Source: Rhodospirillales bacterium | GTDB taxonomy: Bacteria > Pseudomonadota > Alphaproteobacteria > Geminicoccales > Geminicoccaceae | Direction: 5' to 3' | Assembly: GCA_007131045.1 (NCBI GenBank) | Contig: SLRI01000463.1 | Location: 1 to 6,544 of the forward strand | Length of the DNA stretch: 6,544 nucleotides | Shown here: positions 5,573-6,544 of the stretch, in pieces | How positions within the stretch are numbered: position 1 is the first letter of the stretch | Layout: the number at the start of each line of letters is the position of its first letter | Made by a program: the position numbers and the translations under genes | Notes under the pieces: generated by a model | The model's input: only the letters and a program-made list of their open reading frames with translations | Told to the model about the DNA's origin: nothing | The model's database searches: none

Positions 5573-5615
5573 CTCTCAGATTCCCCCGCAACATTGCAAT
5601 AGACTTGCCGATTCC

Positions 5616-5627
5616 TGTCGCCCGACA
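5616..5627. promoter_or_regulatory. TGTCG-CC-CGACA palindrome in the bchJ leader
   Basis: A perfect 5+5 inverted repeat with a two-base spacer lies at the expected bchJ transcription start. It could be an operator or a short leader hairpin. It does not match the TGT-N12-ACA site of PpsR/CrtJ, because the spacing is too short. No regulator can be named. Confidence 0.3.
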
Positions 5628-5632
5628 ACTCG

Positions 5633-5638
5633 ATTACT
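5633..5638 (-). promoter_or_regulatory. Candidate -10 element for bchJ
   Basis: On the reverse strand this reads AGTAAT, four of six matches to TATAAT. It begins 31 bases downstream of the centre of the FNR palindrome, close to the spacing of class II FNR-activated promoters, and predicts a start of transcription near 5626-5628 with a leader of about 55 bases. The call depends on the FNR box; the hexamer alone is weak. Confidence 0.4.
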
Positions 5639-5662
5639 TGCACCACGTGAACTAGCGTCTCA

Positions 5663-5676
5663 TTGATCGAGATCAA
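5663..5676. promoter_or_regulatory. Perfect FNR/FnrL-type binding site upstream of bchJ
   Basis: The sequence TTGAT-CGAG-ATCAA is an exact match to the FNR consensus TTGAT-N4-ATCAA. It lies 91 bases upstream of the bchJ ATG, in the spacer between hemA and bchJ, downstream of the hemA terminator. On the forward strand there is no gene to serve, so bchJ is the natural target. FNR homologues (FnrL in Rhodobacter) sense oxygen through an iron-sulfur cluster and activate tetrapyrrole and photosynthesis genes when oxygen falls. Which regulator this organism uses is not visible here. Confidence 0.75.
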
Positions 5677-5698
5677 GCAAGCGGTGTCGAAAACCACT

Positions 5699-5736
5699 GG
5701 AAAAACAAAGCTGCCCGCCAGCTTCGACCAGCGGGC
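5699..5736 (-). terminator. Intrinsic terminator of hemA
   Basis: Reading leftward, GCCCGC (5736-5731) pairs with GCGGGC (5718-5713), the stem may extend inward through two wobbles and one G-C pair, and it is followed after AGC by the T-rich run TTTGTTTTT (5709-5701). This is the classic hairpin-plus-U-tract form and would separate hemA from bchJ. It begins 48 bases after the hemA stop. Confidence 0.7.
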
Positions 5737-5749
5737 CGCAAAGGATGGC

Positions 5750-5771
5750 GCCGGCCTCGCGAGAGGCCGGC
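5750..5771 (-). terminator. First hairpin after hemA
   Basis: GCCGGCCTC (5750-5758) pairs perfectly with GAGGCCGGC (5763-5771) around a four-base GCGA loop. Reading leftward it lies 12 bases after the hemA stop and before the U-tract terminator at 5699-5736. It has no strong U-run of its own, so it may add to termination or protect the hemA 3' end. Confidence 0.55.
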
Positions 5772-5783
5772 CGGAACCTCGGA

Positions 5784-6544
5784 TCAGGCGGCCTCGGCGA
5801 GACCCACGGCCGCCCAAATGGCGGAGAGCGCGCCGATCAGGTGATCGATGTCGGCATCGCTGTGCAGAGGCGAGGGGGTCACCCTGAGCCGCTCGGTGCC
5901 GCGCGGCACGGTCGGGTAGTTGATCGGCTGGACATAGATACCGTGCTGCTCGAGCAGCTGATCGCTGATCTCCTTGCAGCGCACCGGATCACCGACCATC
6001 ACCGGCACGATGTGGCTGTCGTTGGCCAAATGCGGGATGCCCACGGCATCGAGCCTGGCGCGCACCGTGGCCACCCGCTCCTTTTGCCGGTCGCGCTCCT
6101 TCGAGCTCTCCTTGAGATGGCGGATGCTGGTCAAGGCACCGGCGGCCAGCGCCGGCGGCAAGGCCGTGGTGAAGATGAAGCCCGAGGCGAAGCTGCGGAC
6201 GAAGTCGCAGAGTGCCGTCGAACCGGTGATGTAGCCACCCATCACGCCGAACGCCTTGCCGAGCGTCCCCTCGATCACGTCGAGCTGGTCCATCAGCCCT
6301 TCGCGCTCGGCGATGCCGCCGCCGCGCGGGCCGTAGAGCCCCACGGCATGCACCTCGTCGAGATAGGTCATCGCCCCGTGCTTCTTGGCGACCTCGCAGA
6401 TCTCCTTGATCGGTGCCACGTCGCCGTCCATCGAATAGACCGATTCGAAGGCCACGAGCTTCGGCTGGCCCGGGGCCGTGGTCGCCAGCTTGCGGTCGAG
6501 GTCCTCGGGATCGTTGTGGCGGAACAGCATCTTCTCGGCGCGGC
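5784..6544 (-). CDS. hemA: 5-aminolevulinate synthase, C-terminal part
   Basis: About 253 residues of a gene that starts beyond the right edge, read leftward to the TGA at 5786-5784. HemA is the pyridoxal-phosphate enzyme that condenses glycine with succinyl-CoA to give 5-aminolevulinate, the first step of haem and bacteriochlorophyll synthesis in alphaproteobacteria. Diagnostic features are RAEKMLFRHND at the edge, FESVYSMDGDVAPI, TYLDEVHAVGLYG with the cofactor-binding Asp (codon 6357-6359), and EGTLGKAFGVMGGYITG with the Schiff-base Lys (codon 6255-6257). Further on come SGFIFTTALPPA and YPTVPRGTERLR. The family is usually a little over 400 residues, so roughly the first 150 are missing. 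The C-terminus is complete. It is followed by two hairpins, the second a good terminator, and then by bchJ. No frame break is seen. Confidence 0.97.
   Translation of the reverse strand, partial: RAEKMLFRHNDPEDLDRKLATTAPGQPKLVAFESVYSMDGDVAPIKEICEVAKKHGAMTYLDEVHAVGLYGPRGGGIAEREGLMDQLDVIEGTLGKAFGVMGGYITGSTALCDFVRSFASGFIFTTALPPALAAGALTSIRHLKESSKERDRQKERVATVRARLDAVGIPHLANDSHIVPVMVGDPVRCKEISDQLLEQHGIYVQPINYPTVPRGTERLRVTPSPLHSDADIDHLIGALSAIWAAVGLAEAA

Noticed and set aside
5138..5602. A 154-codon forward open frame opposite bchJ.
   Set aside because: It lies over a well-conserved BchJ coding region on the other strand and has low-complexity composition.
5644..5649. CACGTG palindrome in the hemA-bchJ spacer.
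   Set aside because: Six-base palindromes of this kind are expected by chance in GC-rich DNA and no bacterial photosynthesis regulator is known to me to use it alone.
1..6544. tRNA, rRNA, CRISPR arrays, transposons, long direct repeats or attachment sites.
   Set aside because: None seen on either strand; composition and codon use are even across the window, with no sign of recent insertion.

Overview
The window is a piece of a photosynthesis gene cluster from an anoxygenic phototrophic alphaproteobacterium with GC-rich DNA. From memory, the light-harvesting 1 and reaction-centre proteins resemble those of Rhodospirillum rubrum closely, including LH1 polypeptides with C-terminal tails like the R. 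rubrum precursors. Unlike R. rubrum, this organism keeps pufC, the reaction-centre-bound tetraheme cytochrome. A member of the Rhodospirillales or a relative is the best guess; the species cannot be named from the sequence alone.

Layout, left to right. The forward strand carries the 3' end of bchZ (chlorophyllide a reductase subunit), then pufQ, pufB, pufA, pufL, pufM and pufC (positions 2-4346). This is the classic bch-puf superoperon order. RNA hairpins lie between pufQ and pufB, between pufA and pufL (a very strong one), and in tandem after pufC. Next, still forward, is an unrecognised gene for a small exported protein with four cysteines (4547-4963). It converges, with a 9-base gap, on the reverse-strand gene bchJ (4973-5572, V4R domain). 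A perfect FNR-type palindrome (5663-5676) lies upstream of bchJ at a distance that fits an oxygen-controlled promoter. Behind it, also on the reverse strand, are an intrinsic terminator and the C-terminal two thirds or so of hemA (5-aminolevulinate synthase), which runs off the right edge.

How the parts fit: HemA makes the first tetrapyrrole precursor, BchJ and BchZ act on the bacteriochlorophyll branch, PufQ is a membrane protein tied to pigment supply, PufB/PufA form the LH1 ring, PufL/PufM bind the pigments and quinones of the reaction centre, and PufC re-reduces the photo-oxidised special pair from the periplasmic side. No intergenic gap exceeds about 215 bases.

I found no wholly new system. 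The points most worth a second look are a natural glutamate-to-glutamine change at reaction-centre position L104, the perfect FNR box ahead of bchJ, the unnamed exported protein after pufC, and the RNA hairpins that probably set pufBA versus pufLMC message levels.
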